From Rhabdophis nuchalis (taxonomy: Eukaryota > Chordata > Lepidosauria > Squamata > Natricidae), in assembly GCA_039707465.1 (NCBI GenBank), contig CM077645.1, positions 140,821,503-140,885,502 of the forward strand: 64,000 bases of DNA. The letters are read 5' to 3'. Below are positions 34,411 through 46,700 of the stretch, one piece after another. A program made the position numbers and the translations under genes. The notes below the pieces were generated by a model. That model was not told where the DNA came from. It did no database searches and was given only the letters and a program-made list of their open reading frames with translations. Numbering within the stretch: the first letter of the stretch is position 1; each line of letters opens with the position of its first letter.

Positions 34411-34600
34411 CGATTTGTAAATCGCGCCTATCTCCATAGAAATGGACTCAGGGCGGTGTACAGATAAATCTACCATAATAAATAATAACATATACAATAA
34501 AAGAATTAAAATTAAATAAATTAACTTGTACTAAAATTCCCATTAACCTATTAACCAGATATCCACTGCCATCACCACTATCTTTTAAGACAAAGCATAC
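34411..34600 (-). mobile_element. L2-like LINE 3' UTR fragment
   Basis: On the minus strand it reads gtacaccgccctgagtccat then atttctatggagataggcgc, the L2 3' UTR, followed by the (AAAT)n tail. No coding part remains. Confidence 0.75.
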
Positions 34601-34664
34601 CTATGTTGATACCCTTTCACTATTTTTTTTGTGTGGCCTATCCTTTTTTTTTTTCTCCTCTCAA

Positions 34665-36528
34665 CAATTTGGGGATTATCTGCAGGATAAAATCGCTCAG
34701 ATTCGGAGCGAGTTAGCCTCCATCGAAAGCGGTCCAGTGGGATGCCCCGAGGCGGATCTTGAGACAGTTTTGTGGGAAGAGTTTGACTCTGTTACTTCCG
34801 AAGATATGGACAGGTTACATGGGCGACTGCGAGCTACCACATATTTATTGGACCCGTGTCCCTCCTGGCTTGTACTGGCATCCTGGGAGGTTACACGAGG
34901 CTGGCTCCAGGAGGTGGTCAACGCTTCTTTGAGTGAGGGGTTCTTGCCTACCATCTTGAAAGAGGTGGTGGTGAGACCCCTCCTCAAGAAGCCCTCTCTG
35001 GACCCAGCATTGTTGGTAAATTACCGTCCGGTCTACAACCTTCACTTTCTGGCGAAGGTTGTAGAGAGTGTGGTGGCACAACAGTTCCCCTGTCATCTGG
35101 AGGAAATTGATTATCTCGACCCGCACCAGTCCGGCTTCCGGCCCGGGCAAAGCACCGAGACGGCATTGGTCGCGTTGGTGGATGATCTCTGGAGGGCCAG
35201 AGATAGGGGTTGTTCCTCCATCCTGGTCCTATAGACCTCTCAGCAGCTTTTGATACCATCGACCATGGTATCCTATTGCATCGGCTGGAGGGGTTGGGGG
35301 TGAGGGGCACCGTGTTACGGTGGTTCTCCTCCTACCTCTCCGGTCGATCGCAATTTGTGTTGGCAGGAGGGCAGAGGTTGACCTCGAGACCCCTCACTTG
35401 TGGGGTGCCTCAGGGGTCGGTCTTCTTGCCTCTCCTGTTCAACACATATATGAAGCCGCTGGGTGAGATCATCCGTGGTTTTGGGGTAGCGTACCACTTC
35501 GACGCTGACGATACGCAGCTGTATGTATCTACCCCAAACCACCCCAATGATGCCGTAGAGGTGATGTGCCAGTGCCTGGAAGCCGTGCGGGCCTGGATGG
35601 GAAGGAACAGACTCAGACTCAACCCGTCCAAGACCGAGTGGCTGTGGTTTCCGGCATCCCGGTACAACCAGTTGACTCCATCACTGGCCATAGGGGGTGA
35701 ACATCTAACCCCTGTGGATGGGGCACGCAACTTGGGCGTCCTCCTTGATGCACGGCTGTCCATGGAAGATCAAGTGACAGCCGCGGCCAGGAGGGCGTTT
35801 TACCAGGTTAGCCTGGTCCACCAGTTGCATCCCCTATTGGATCGGGGTGCCCTCTGCACAGTCACTCATGCCCTTGTGACATCCCGACTGGACTACTGCA
35901 ATGCTCTCTACATGGGGCTCCCCTTGAGGTGCACCCGAAGGCTTCAGCTTGTCCAGAATGCAGCCGCGCAGGCAGTTATGGGAACTCTAGGTTTTCCCAT
36001 GTAACACCGCTCCTGCGCGAGCTGCGTTGGCTGCCTGTCATCTTTCGGGTGCGCTTCAAGGTGTTGGTTATCATCTTTAAAGCGCTCCATGGCACAGGAC
36101 CTAGCTATCTGCGGGATCGTATCCTGCTCCATACATCCCTGCGGCCGATTCGCTCCCACAGAGAGGGACTTCTCCAGGTGCCGTCCACTAGGCTGTGCCA
36201 GCGGGTGACGCCCAGGAGAAGGGCCTTCTCTGTGGTGTGCCCGACTCTCTGGAACGACCTTCCCCCCGAAATTAGAACAACTATGAACCTCCGCTCCTTC
36301 CGTCAAAAATTAAAAACACACTTTTTCTGCTTGGCCGGCCGGGGGTAATCAACTGTTTTTAGGGTTTTTAACGACTAATTTTTAGTTTTAATATGGGATT
36401 TTAGCACAGGGTTAGTTTAATTTTATTTTAATATTGTACTATGTTTGTGATTTTATATGTATTTTAAATTCCCTGTGTCTCGCCTCGAGTCCCTTCGGGG
36501 AGAGAGAGCGGGTTATAAATTAAATTAA

Positions 36529-36592
<64 letters not shown>
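34665..36592 (+). mobile_element. L2-like LINE, 5'-truncated, frameshifted reverse transcriptase
   Basis: Frames at 34629-35234, 35210-36004 and 35929-36348 are successive parts of one ORF colinear with residues about 485-1036 of the intact protein at 53304-56414. Seen in order: the VNYRPVYNLHFLAKVVES segment, SGFRPGQSTETALVAL, AAFDTIDHGILLHRLEG, GVPQGSVFLPLLF, a mutated catalytic box (FDADDTQLY, where the intact copy has LYADD), and the DYCNALYMGLPL tail. A one-base loss at about 35230 (cctatagacc for cctattagacc) causes the first frameshift; the second lies near 35995. The 3' UTR ends in (ATT)n at 36526-36592. Dead copy. Confidence 0.92.
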
Positions 36593-36594
<2 letters not shown>

Positions 36595-37470
36595 AGTAGA
36601 TCAGATTTTTAGATTTTGTTGTTACATTGCTCCTGTTATTGTTTTAAATGCTACGATGCTTTAATTTTTGGGATTCAAATCTTAAGAATCTTACTCTATA
36701 CATACTGACTTGGGGCAAAACAACGCTAAAATCAAGTAGATTTATAATCTCTTATTCAATAAACCTCTGAAAGAGGTTTATTTATTTTTTAATAAAGTTT
36801 TATTGCAATTTTTCTTTTCTTTAATGGGTTTATTCATGGATCTTTGAAAATGTACTGTTATAAATAAAGTTTAGTGCAGAACCCTTTCCCTCTAACTTAT
36901 GTCTAGTACATAAACTCAGAGTGTTAGAGGATTATTTGTGTGCTCCTAGTGTTCGCCATTAAAATATCTTGCTGATTCCTTTGCCAACTTTAATGAGCAA
37001 AAATGTTGGAAGAACTGAATTTCTCATGCTCCTAGCTATTCCCCAGGTTTGGGTAAGTTTGTGAAATCAGTTCCCTAAACTGGAAAATGCATATTTGGCA
37101 TATTATTAATTATTATCAATATATACACAACAATATGAAATCACAGCTCCTCCTTCTCCTTCTTTTTTGGCCTCCTCCTTTTCCTCTTCCTCTTTTGGCT
37201 CAACGTCAGTGGATTCTAGCTGCAGAAAAGAATTTTTAAAACTCAATATCTGCAGTAGGTTCTTCTAATGCTACATTGTTTTTCTTATATAAAATTAATG
37301 AGACTAGTGTCACCAAAATAATTGCTAGTGAGACAGGCAAATTCTTCTGGAATACAATAACACTGAATGAAGCCAAAATAATGAGGCACGCTTTTGTCTC
37401 TTTTTCACAGTAGGTGGCAAAGCTACAAAGCTAAGAAAGCTAAGTTCGTTCAGATCTGGTAGTACTTGGC
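36593..37470. other. No recognised feature
   Basis: AT-rich. A pyrimidine-rich patch (ctcctccttctccttctttt) is at about 37146-37195. Nothing else recognised. Confidence 0.5.
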
Positions 37471-37563
37471 TAGGGGAGCCAATCATGTGGAAATAGCTGC
37501 CTCCAGAAGTTGTGGGTGCTTCAAGAAGAGATTACACAACAATTTGTCTGAAATGGTATAGGG

Positions 37564-37689
37564 CAGGGGTGTCAAACCCACGTCCCACAGACCGGATGCG
37601 TCACATGCCATGTTTCATTTTAGCAAAGGGGGAAAATGTTGTGATACATCATGTGACAGCAACATGACAAATCATCTTTGACACCCCTG
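37564..37689. mobile_element. hAT MITE, 126 bp
   Basis: Ends caggggtgtcaaacccac and tttgacacccctg are inverted. The 8-bp flanks gtataggg (37556-37563) and gtgtaggg (37690-37697) differ at one base. Non-coding. Confidence 0.9.
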
Positions 37690-37751
37690 GTGTAGGGTTT
37701 CCTAGCTGAACAGGGGATTGAAGTAGAAGACTTCTAAGGGTCCCTTTCACC

Positions 37752-38368
37752 CAGAGATGGTATGCAGCCAGTTCAGACAGGTTCTGGAGAACCAGTAGCA
37801 GAAATTTTGAGTAGTTTGTAGAATCAGCAAATAGGCTGGCCATGCCCCCTACTGCCTCCCAGCCTCCCAGCCGATCTTCTTCTGTTGCCCTGAACAGGAG
37901 AATGGAGCTGGAAAGCAGGTTAGTGGAATGGGGACAGAATGGGGATTTTGCAGTATCCTTTCCCTGCCATGCCCACCAAGCCACACCCACAAGCCATGGC
38001 ACACAGTGGTGGGTTCCTCTCCTATCAGTCACTACTGGTATGCTGTACACGGGGCTGGGCATCCTGTTCCTTCACGTGCACTGCACATGCATACGCACTC
38101 CACCACCCCTGCGACTCCCAGCTGCTTGTCAGAGGTTGCACAGGCATCACATGATGTGCGCGCATGTGCAATTGGCTGGTTGCTTTAAAAACCGGTATGA
38201 AATGCAGGCAGGCGGGTGGGCCAAATGAGCCGCCATACCAGTATGGTTGGCTGCTGCTCTCAGCTACTACCAGTACAGTCGTACCAGGCCTTACTAGGCA
38301 GAACCCAGCATCATCCACCAAGCCACGTCTACATAACCGGTAGTAAAAAAAATTGAATCCCACCACTG
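37752..38368. mobile_element. hAT non-autonomous transposon, 617 bp
   Basis: Ends cagagatggtatgcagcc and aattgaatcccaccactg; 8-bp flanks ctttcacc (37744-37751) and cttccaac (38369-38376) agree at 6 of 8, and CR1 sequence resumes precisely outside. Same family as 39111-41870 (shared cagttc...ggttctggagaaccag block and gccatgcccaccaagccac). No transposase; frames here are chance. Confidence 0.8.
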
Positions 38369-38758
38369 CTTCCAACTCTGTTATTCTGTTAAATTGTGGG
38401 TGTACACATAGTCAGTCCCCAAAGGCAATTCATTATATAAATTATATTAAAAGTTTGAATTGGTTGTGAGTTTGAAAAAGGAGAAGCGGCCTTAGAAATG
38501 AGATGGAACATTTCAACCTGAGCCTAAAAGAAGAGCTGAGTCTTTTCCCCTAAGGTTCCCAAAGGAACATCTCCTCCCATTTCTGAATGGGATTCCTAAA
38601 AAAGAGAAGCTGAAGGCCAGTGTGATCAATGCAACCTTTAAAGTAAATACTTATAATAGTATCTCTGCAATGCTCCCTATGATGGACAACAAGCATGAAT
38701 CCTTGTAAGTGGCAAGAACCCTAGTTTTGTTGTGGCACGTCTGTACCATAGACTAACT

Positions 38759-38893
38759 CAGGGGTCTGCAAAGTCGGCTCTTTTAAGACTGGTGGACTTC
38801 AACTCCCAGAGTTCCCCAGCCAGCATAGCTGGCTGGGGAGTTCTGGGAGTTGAAGTCCACCAGTCTTAAAAGAGCCGACTTTGCAGACCCCTG
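38759..38893. mobile_element. Palindromic hAT MITE, 135 bp
   Basis: Starts caggggtctgcaaagtcggc and ends gccgactttgcagacccctg. Flanked by exact 8-bp duplications gactaact (38751-38758 and 38894-38901). Same family and length as 32274-32408; the third base pair that differs from it (C for T, G for A) is changed in both arms, so pairing is preserved. Confidence 0.95.
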
Positions 38894-39072
38894 GACTAAC
38901 TTATAGAACATTTACAGCCATTATTCTTAGCGTCAATTAATCTGAAAAGGGATACAATTTCTAACGTAAAATATTAAATTTGAAAAATAAGCTGATCACT
39001 AGGTTACCTCTCCTATGACATTTTTTTCTGTATCAGTCATTATCTCACTATGCATGCCTATATACAGTCTGG

Positions 39073-39184
39073 GCCTTGCTCTGTATATATGTGATCTTTT
39101 CTACTAAAGTCAAAGATGGTATTCAGCAAGTTCTGACCAGTTCTGGATTTTGAGTAGTTGCGAAAACCAGTAAATACCACCTTT
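39073..39184. repeat. Left copy of a 112/127-bp direct duplication
   Basis: Runs from gccttgctctgtatatatgt to aaataccacctt. The right copy is at 41540-41666. The left copy lacks about 15-19 bases (gagaactggagcaaaaatt region) and has a few substitutions. It covers both hAT left-end sequence and DNA outside the hAT, so it arose after the hAT inserted. Confidence 0.9.
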
Positions 39185-41539
39185 TTAAAAAAAAATATTT
39201 TTTAATTTTTTTTTAACATAAACACAAATAATACAAACTTCAAAGAAAGAAAGAAAAACATTAGAAAGCCATTTTTCATTACAAGTTATCAATTTTTAAG
39301 AATGTATCAATTTATCACTGGTTTCTATAAGTTTCACTTATTTTTCATATCAATTATTACAATTCTCATATCTCGACCCTAATCTTACTAGTTATTTTAA
39401 CATCCTTTTATATAAGGTATGACTATGCAATGGCATTCTATTCATAAAACCAACAAAGAGGGGGGGAAATAGATTTAAAAAGGAAGAGTTCACTCTAAAT
39501 AATGTCCTTTAAAGGACATTCTAACCGGGTGTTCATAAATTCTGTGCATCTCTGAGATAGTTATTATTCATAAGTAATCTCATTTTATAAATTTTAAATC
39601 TAAAAATCTATCATGTACCTTAATATCATTATCCCACAATTCTTATCAAATATTTTAACATTAATCTATTTCTTCTTTGAGGGTGTCTTTAAAGCCTGGC
39701 TAACTATTAACATCCCTTATTTACTCCCATCATACCAATATAAATTCCATAATAATATAATATAGAACAATCTTGAGTTTCATAAGTAGTTATTAATTAA
39801 TTAATAATTTTCCAACAACATTCTATAACCATCTAAGTAATTAATTATTAATCATCTAAATATAACAATTCCCATTTTCAACCAGTATTAACTATCATTT
39901 TTCCATTACTCTTAATGTGACTCATAATTCTATTCTTATAGTTCAATAGTATCTAGTACCATCTTAAATTTATTTGTATCCTATCTTATGTTCGTAACTT
40001 TTCATCTATAGATAGGTAAATGAATATCATTAACTAAAACATTTATTATAAATTAATCTTATTGTAAGTGTCTATAATTGTTATTAACAGTCAATTAGCT
40101 AATAATCCTGTCATAATATTTTAAACACAGCCTGGCTGGTTATTACCCATCAAGGAATAGTAATTTTCCTTTTCAACCAGTGTCTTTCCAGTAGTGGATT
40201 AAATTTGTCTCTTCTATAATTTGTGGTCTCCATCTCCTTTTATTTCCTTTTCCAGATCCTTTATCCACTTCTTTTGGCACTTTATTATCCAGTATAACTG
40301 TCAAATCATAACGCTGACCAGCTCCTATCCTTACATATTGTTTGTTTTTAAATGTCAAGTTTGTTCCTGGAGAAATTTCTCCTTTTTTTTCTTTTCTCTT
40401 TTCTTCTCCTTGCCGGTCAAGCTGGAATCCAAATTCCTGATATACTTTTGGTATTGTCCCCTCCTCTGAACTTTTCCCATCATTTAATGGGTTTACATCA
40501 TCATCATCCTCTTCAGTTAAATTAAGTTCATTATCTTGATCATTTTCCTCTTTTTCTTTAATTTCTTTAATTTCTGGAGTCTTCAATTGGTCTTTGGTAT
40601 AGTAAATAACTTTCTATCCAATATGTCATTTATTCTTTTATTCTTTTGTGTTATTTCATTTAAAATTTCAGCCAAAAGCTCCTGATTTTCTGTGGTATAT
40701 ATATCTGTATATGTGGACATGTTGGCAAATCCACAAGATAGAAAAGTACGTCTAATTGCTTTCCTATTCGTTGGCTTGTTCTTTCTTAAATGTATCAAAG
40801 AGCTTAACTGCTCGTAAACATCCACCAATGATTTCCGGAGGCAATACAGCGTAACAAAGTAGCTTAAGAATGTTTCAATCTTCTTTGTTAGAGGAGAAGC
40901 AGAAGCAAAGAAAAGTAAAAGTATAGTCCTTGTTTAAGTTCAGAAATGCGCAATAAAATTTCACAAATAATTCTTAAGATTGTAAAAGTAATCCAAATGT
41001 TAAAGTTTTAAGTGAAGTAAATTAAAGAGAAAAGAAAGTAAAAAAATCAGTCATAATCCAATATCTTTCAGCGCGAACGGAAATGGCTTTGTTCTTACAC
41101 TTCAATCCGCCATTTCAAAAAATTCTATTAACAGGAGAAATCTCTCAGTTCAATTAAGTCCGCCACTTATTTCAAGATTCAAAGCTTTAGTAAAAAGAAA
41201 AAAAAGAGTTTCTTAGCAAAATGTTTCAAAAGCAAGATAGAATACCTTCCCGGTGTTGCACTTTCACTTTAAGCAGTTCCTTTCATCCTGGAGTTTTCCC
41301 ATCACCTTGTCTGCCTGCAGGGGAGGTGTCTTTTTGTCACCCTTCAGAAGCTTTCCCTCGTGTCAAACAGGGGTCTTGCGAGACCCCCGTGACCAGTGAG
41401 GCTTGCTTCCTAGTCGCCGTCCCTCCAGGACGGTTTAGGTTCTTATCGAACCAAGGGGGAGACAAAAGTTCAGCCAGGGTCCCTGCAGCTTAGGGACCTC
41501 CGGTTGTGTCGGCGCGGGTAGCTCCGCCTTCCCAGTAAA
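39185..41539 (-). mobile_element. L1-like non-autonomous retroelement with broken ORF
   Basis: On the minus strand: a GC-rich 5' part (41539 down to about 41230), a coding remnant, about 1 kb of AT-rich 3' sequence, and an A-rich end at 39222-39185. Two overlapping frames, 40583-40828 and 40173-40586, are joined by a frameshift. They encode a segment with coiled-coil character (ENQELLAEILNEITQKNKRI) then a very acidic/basic segment (EEDDDDVNPLND, later GNKRRWRPQII). I do not recognise a defined domain; the size, A-rich end and missing reverse transcriptase suggest an ORF1-only element comparable with 57870-59260, but the proteins are not obviously alike. Confidence 0.5.
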
Positions 41540-41666
41540 GCCTTGCTCTGTATTTATGTGATCTTTTCTACAAAAGTCAAAGATGGTATTCAGCAAGTTC
41601 TGACCAGTTCTGGAGAACTGGAGCAAAAATTTTGAGTAGTTGTGAGAACCAGTAAATACCACCTTT
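41540..41666. repeat. Right copy of a 112/127-bp direct duplication
   Basis: See the left copy at 39073-39184. The right copy is the more complete and leads straight into the remaining hAT sequence. Confidence 0.9.
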
Positions 41667-41878
41667 GACTGCCCTTGCCCCCATCTATTATCAGCCTCCT
41701 GAGTCCCAGCTGATGGAAAGGGAATGGGTTTTTGCAGTAACCTTCCCCTGGAGTGGGGAGGGAATGGAGATTTTACAGTATTCTTCTCCTGCCATGCCCA
41801 CCAAGCCACTCTATGCCCACCAAGCCATGCCCACAGAAGCAGTTGTAAAAATATTTGAATCCCACCACTGACTAAAGT

Positions 41879-43315
41879 CCATGTAGTGGTTAAACATGAA
41901 ATTATGCCGGTTTGGTATTTATACTGAAAGAAGAAATAAAGAATTTTTCTTTCTGGATCCTTCTGTTTGTATTTATTACCTGAGAAATTGACCTGTTTGT
42001 AATCTGAAGGTGGAGGACTTTTTTTGTGGGTGTGTGTGCTTTTGAAGACAGTAACCAGGGGAAGAGATTTAGAGGCTATCAGGCTAAAGTGTCCTGCACT
42101 TAAGTGCACTTTTGGGTACTTTACTCAAGCACCAAATTGCCCCTATCAGCAGATTCATTAACAGATTAATTGATCATAATAGAAGCTAAAATGCTTAAAG
42201 GAAAGGTCTGAAAACCAATTTTGACCCAAGAAGGCATTTGCATGGAACTAATTCCTGCTAATTCTCTGAAATTCTGAAGCCCAAGCTCATCTACTTCTGT
42301 GAAAAGGAGCTTTTTAAAAGGCCATTCACTGTGCCTTGAAAAGTCTGTTCAGTCTTTCAATCCACATTGTCTCATAATATTAGCCATCCATATTAATATA
42401 TTCCCCCATTGCAATTTTCATTTACCTCCACTGTATTTTAAGGGTCCTTTCAATTATATTAGCTCTTGGGTTTATTAAGCATAGTAATGATCCATGTAAA
42501 CCTTCGTGGTCAAGTACTCTTTCATCAGTTTAACTATTCTTTTCATGACAGTTTCTTAACTTATTTTGTCTTCTACAATTTTTCTGCCTTTCATTTTTAT
42601 AGAAATATAATAAATGAAACAACACATACACATATACAGAGAGAGAGAGAGAGTGGGAGAGAGATTTCCCACAGGAAACTATGCATAGAGTTGGGAAGGT
42701 TACCCATTGTTTCCTCAGCTTTGTATTAAAATGGCTGTTACCAAGTTAAATCAGAGTCTGCTTTGATTATTCTTACTTTCCAGAAAAATAATCCCCATTT
42801 ATCTTCAGTTGCTTTCATATATGGTAGCTAGATTTAGGATTGAAATAAAAAAATGAATAAAAGAAACTAAAACACTTAGAAAAGCTGAAGTAATGAATAT
42901 AAAGCAACTGGATGTCTGACTTCAGCTTCAGTTACCTTCAGTTACCATGATTAACAGCAAAGGATTATGGAGATTTAATTCAAAACATCTGGAGAACATC
43001 AGGAATCTATCCACAGACTGTTTGTTATTTTGCTCCAGGTGGAGGACTGAAATGGATTTAATTCACAACTTCCAAAATAATTTAAAAAATTATAATCTGG
43101 CATTGGTTGACATAATATATTGCTAAATATTCAAGAACCAGAAGAACCAAATAACTACATTGTTTAAAGCACTTTTTCCTGCATGCATACAAAGAAATAA
43201 ATAATTGTTCTCCCACACATTGTGGATGTATACATAATCAACCTTTATCTTTTATCTTCCCTACAGCTGAATTCATTCAAAAGCACAGTGAGGAACAGGA
43301 GAGAATGATGGGTCT
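41879..43315. other. No recognised feature
   Basis: Ordinary AT-rich sequence. A short (GA)n run with a GTGG interruption is at 42638-42664. Confidence 0.5.
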
Positions 43316-43737
43316 CTCTAAATATGAACCAGCAGTGTGCAGCGGCAGCCAAAAAAGCCAATGCAATCTTAAATTGCATTAACAGAGATATACAATCAAG
43401 ATCAATTGAGGTACTAATACCACTCTATAAAGCCCTAATAAGACCACACCTAGAGTACTGCATCCAGTTTTGGTTACCACAGTATTAAAAAGATGATGAG
43501 ACTGCAGAGGAGAGCAACCAGAATGATTAGCGGACGGTAGACTAAAACATATGAAGAACAGTTACAGGAACTGGGCAAGGCTAATCTAGTGAGGGGAAGG
43601 ACCAGGGGAGTTATAATAGCAGTGTTCCAATATTTGAGGGGCTGCCACAGAGAGGAAAGGGTGAGGCTATTTTCTAATACACCTGAGGGCCAGACATGGA
43701 ATAACAGATGGAAATTGACCAAGGAGAGATTCAACCT

Positions 43738-46700
43738 TCAGCCTTCGTCTTCGTCTTCGTTCTGCGCTCACTGCTTGCTCTGCTGGTCTGCTTGGCTTGT
43801 CGTTCGTCGCTCCTTTGTCGCCGCTCTGTCCTCCACCTTGTTTGGTTGGCATTGGCATCTGCCCTTCGATATTCTGGCTATGTGGCTGCGTGGCTGCCGT
43901 TCTCGCTGCTGCCGCTTCCGCTTCAGCCCTCCTCGTCGTTTGTCATTTCTTCACTGCCGTCTCCATACTCCGCCTTGTTTGGTCGACGTTTGCCGACTGC
44001 TCCCCTGCTTTTTTTGGCGTCTTGTTTTTGCTGCTGTCTTCGTCTGCTGTCTTTGCCTGTGCTCCTCTGCATTCGTCTGCCTGCCTGCCGTTTGCTCAGC
44101 TCTGGTTTTCCTGCTCTGTTGCCCACGCCCTCCATTGCCTGCTCGGCACTCGCCATGTCGGCTGATTTCGCCTTCATCCTGCTGCCCAGTTGGGTCTCCT
44201 TTCTCCTGCTCTGCCCTTTGTTCTCCAACGCTGCCGGCCCTCATTCTGTGTTTCAACGTTTCAGCGTTCTTTAATGGTTCTCCTGCTTGTCTTCTATTTC
44301 GTCTTCAAGTTGGTATGGACTTCTTTGCCCCGTTGCCTCTCCTCCTATGGTTGTCATCTTGCCTGACGCCCCCTGGGTTACGTACTTACATCTTATCCAT
44401 TGGCTTTGTCACTCTCTACCAGGACGGCTTTGTCACTCTCTACCAGGACGGTGCTCTCTCCGTAACCATCTACCTCCACAGACTATGTACTCTTCAGCGG
44501 ACCTCCTCGCTCTGCGAGATTCCCCTCTCTCGCAGATTTAGCCCTCTATGTTAACAAGGGCCCACCTCAATGACAGAATTTTAAATCCTGAGAGGTGGCG
44601 AAAATGAAAACTTAGGAACTTTTTGGGGGATTTTTTGGCTGGTGCTGTGCAACGCCAGGTCCGTGGTCAGCAAAGCCCCCCTCATTTATGATCTGTTGTT
44701 GGAGGGGGAGCCAGACCTGGCAGGTATTACGGAGACCTGGTTGGGCCACGAGGGGGGAGTGCCCCTCGTGGAAATGTGCCCAACAGGCTACTGAGCATTT
44801 CATCAGCCCTGGACCCAGGGTCAGGGTGGGGGGGGGGGGTTATCATCAAGGAGGATCTTGATCCGAGGGAGACCGCTGTGCCGCAGACAGCTGGCTGTGA
44901 ATCCCTTTGTGTGAAGTGGGCCCCTGGGAGGCAGATGGGTGTGCTGATCATGTACTTGGCTCCCCGCTACGTATCAGCAGCCCTACTGAGCTCCTCGATG
45001 TGAGAGCTGAGATGGCGGTTGTTACCGCCAGGCTGTTAGTCATAGGGGATTTCAACCTGCCGTCGGTAGGTGAAACATCAGAGATAGCTCGGGAGTTCAT
45101 GGCCTCCATGATGGCCATGGACCTGACCCAATTAATTCAGGACCCCACTCACACCGGGGGGCACATGCTAGACCTAGTTTTTGCCTCCGGCCAGTGGACA
45201 AATGATCTGGGATTGAGGGAAATAGTCATCACAACCCTGTCATGGACATATTATTCACTCCTGTGGCTTGACTTCCAAACTGCCACACCCCACCGCGGGG
45301 AGGCGGAAACAGAAATACCAATATGGTTCCGCCCCAGGCGCCTGATGGACCTGGAGAGGTCCCAGATGGAGCTTGGGCCAATACCTGTAACCCTGTCCCG
45401 TGACTTGATTGAGGACCTAGTAGCTGCTTGGAATAGTGTGGCCATGGGGGCCTTGGACAGGGTCATGCCCTTGTGGCCTCTCTCTCGGCATCAATCTACC
45501 CTGGCTCCTTGGTTCTCGGAGGAGCTGAGGGTAATGAAGCACCGAAAGAGATGCCTAGAGAGTATTTGGAGGTCTACTCGTTCCGAATTTGACCGAACAC
45601 AGGTAAGGTTGCATTTGCAGACCTACCTTGTGGCGATAAGAGCAGCGAAATGCAATTATCTCTCCGCTCTTATCGCATCCGCAGATAACCGCCCTGTTTA
45701 GAGTGACCCGCTCCCTCCTTCAACAGAGGCCGTGGGAAGCTCCCTTGCAGGGCCGGGCAGAGGAAATTGGATGTTATCTGCAGGATAAAATCGCTCAAAT
45801 CCATGACGAACTGACCTCCGATGAGATTAGCCCAGTCTTGAGACCATTTTCTGGGATGAGTTTGACCTTGTTTCTCCCGATGACATGGACAGGCTGCTGG
45901 GGCGGCTGAATGCCACCACATGTTTATTGGACCCGTGTCCCTCCTGGCTTGTACTGGCCTCCCAGGAGGTTACATGAGGCTGGCTCCTGAGAATAGTGAA
46001 AGCTTCCTTGAGTGAAGGGTTCTTGCCAGCCATCTTGAAAGAGGCAGTGGTGAGACCCCTCCTCAAGGAGCCTTCCCTGGACCCAGCAGAGCTGGCTAAT
46101 TATCGTCCAGTCTCCAACCTTCATTTTCTAGCGAAGGTTGTTGAGAGTGTGGTGGCACGACAGTTCCCCGAGCACCTGGAGGAAACTGTCTATCTAGACC
46201 TGCGCCAGTCCGGCTTCCGGCCTGGGCACAGCACGGAGACGGCATTAGTTGCATTGGTGGATGATCTCTGGAGGGCTCGGGATAGAGGTCATTCCTCTAT
46301 CCTGGTCCTATTAGATCTCTCGGCGGCTTTTAATACCATCGACCATGGTATCCTATTGCACCGGCTGGAGGGATTGGGGTTGAGAGGCACCGTTTTACGG
46401 TGGTTCTCCTCCTACCTCTCTGGTCAATCGCAATTTGTGTTGGCTGGAGGGCAGAGGTCGACGTTGAGACCCCTCACATGTGGGGTACCTCAGGGGTCGG
46501 TCCTCTCGCCCCTCCTGTTTAACATCTACATGAAGCCGCTGGACGAGATCATCCTTAGTTTTGGGGTAGAGTTCCATCAGTATGCTGATGATACTCAGCT
46601 GTACATCTCTACCCCTAACCACCCCAACGATGCCGTCAAAGTGATGTCCCAGTGTCTGGAGTCCGTGCGAGTCTCGATGGGGAGGAACAAACTCCGACTC

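Larger units (their letters stand above)
37480..38395 (+). mobile_element. CR1 3' end interrupted by two hAT elements
   Basis: CR1 blocks cctccagaagttgtgggtgc, acaatttgtctgaaatggta, then (after the first hAT) gggtttcctagctgaacagg, gacttctaagggtccctttc, and (after the second hAT) ttccaactctgttattctg. Joined, they form the same terminus as at 17145-17690. A nested double insertion. Confidence 0.85.
39111..41870. mobile_element. hAT non-autonomous transposon interrupted by an L1-like insertion
   Basis: Left end caaagatggtattcagcaag at 39111 (repeated at 41578) and right end atatttgaatcccaccactg at 41851-41870. The 8-bp flank actaaagt at 39103-39110 matches 41871-41878 exactly; the second left copy reads acaaaagt. 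The hAT itself is about 300 bp; the rest is the 39185-41539 insertion plus a duplicated segment. Confidence 0.75.

Noticed and set aside
40173..40828. Host acidic protein gene
   Set aside because: Two frames joined by a frameshift within a retroelement that has an A-rich end and flanking duplications.
43589..44554. 321-residue plus-strand reading frame (and overlapping frames 43708-44274, 43797-44165)
   Set aside because: It begins in CR1 sequence and runs through the pyrimidine-rich 5' region of an L2. Cys/Leu/Ser-rich composition follows from base composition; several frames are open together and none has a recognisable domain.
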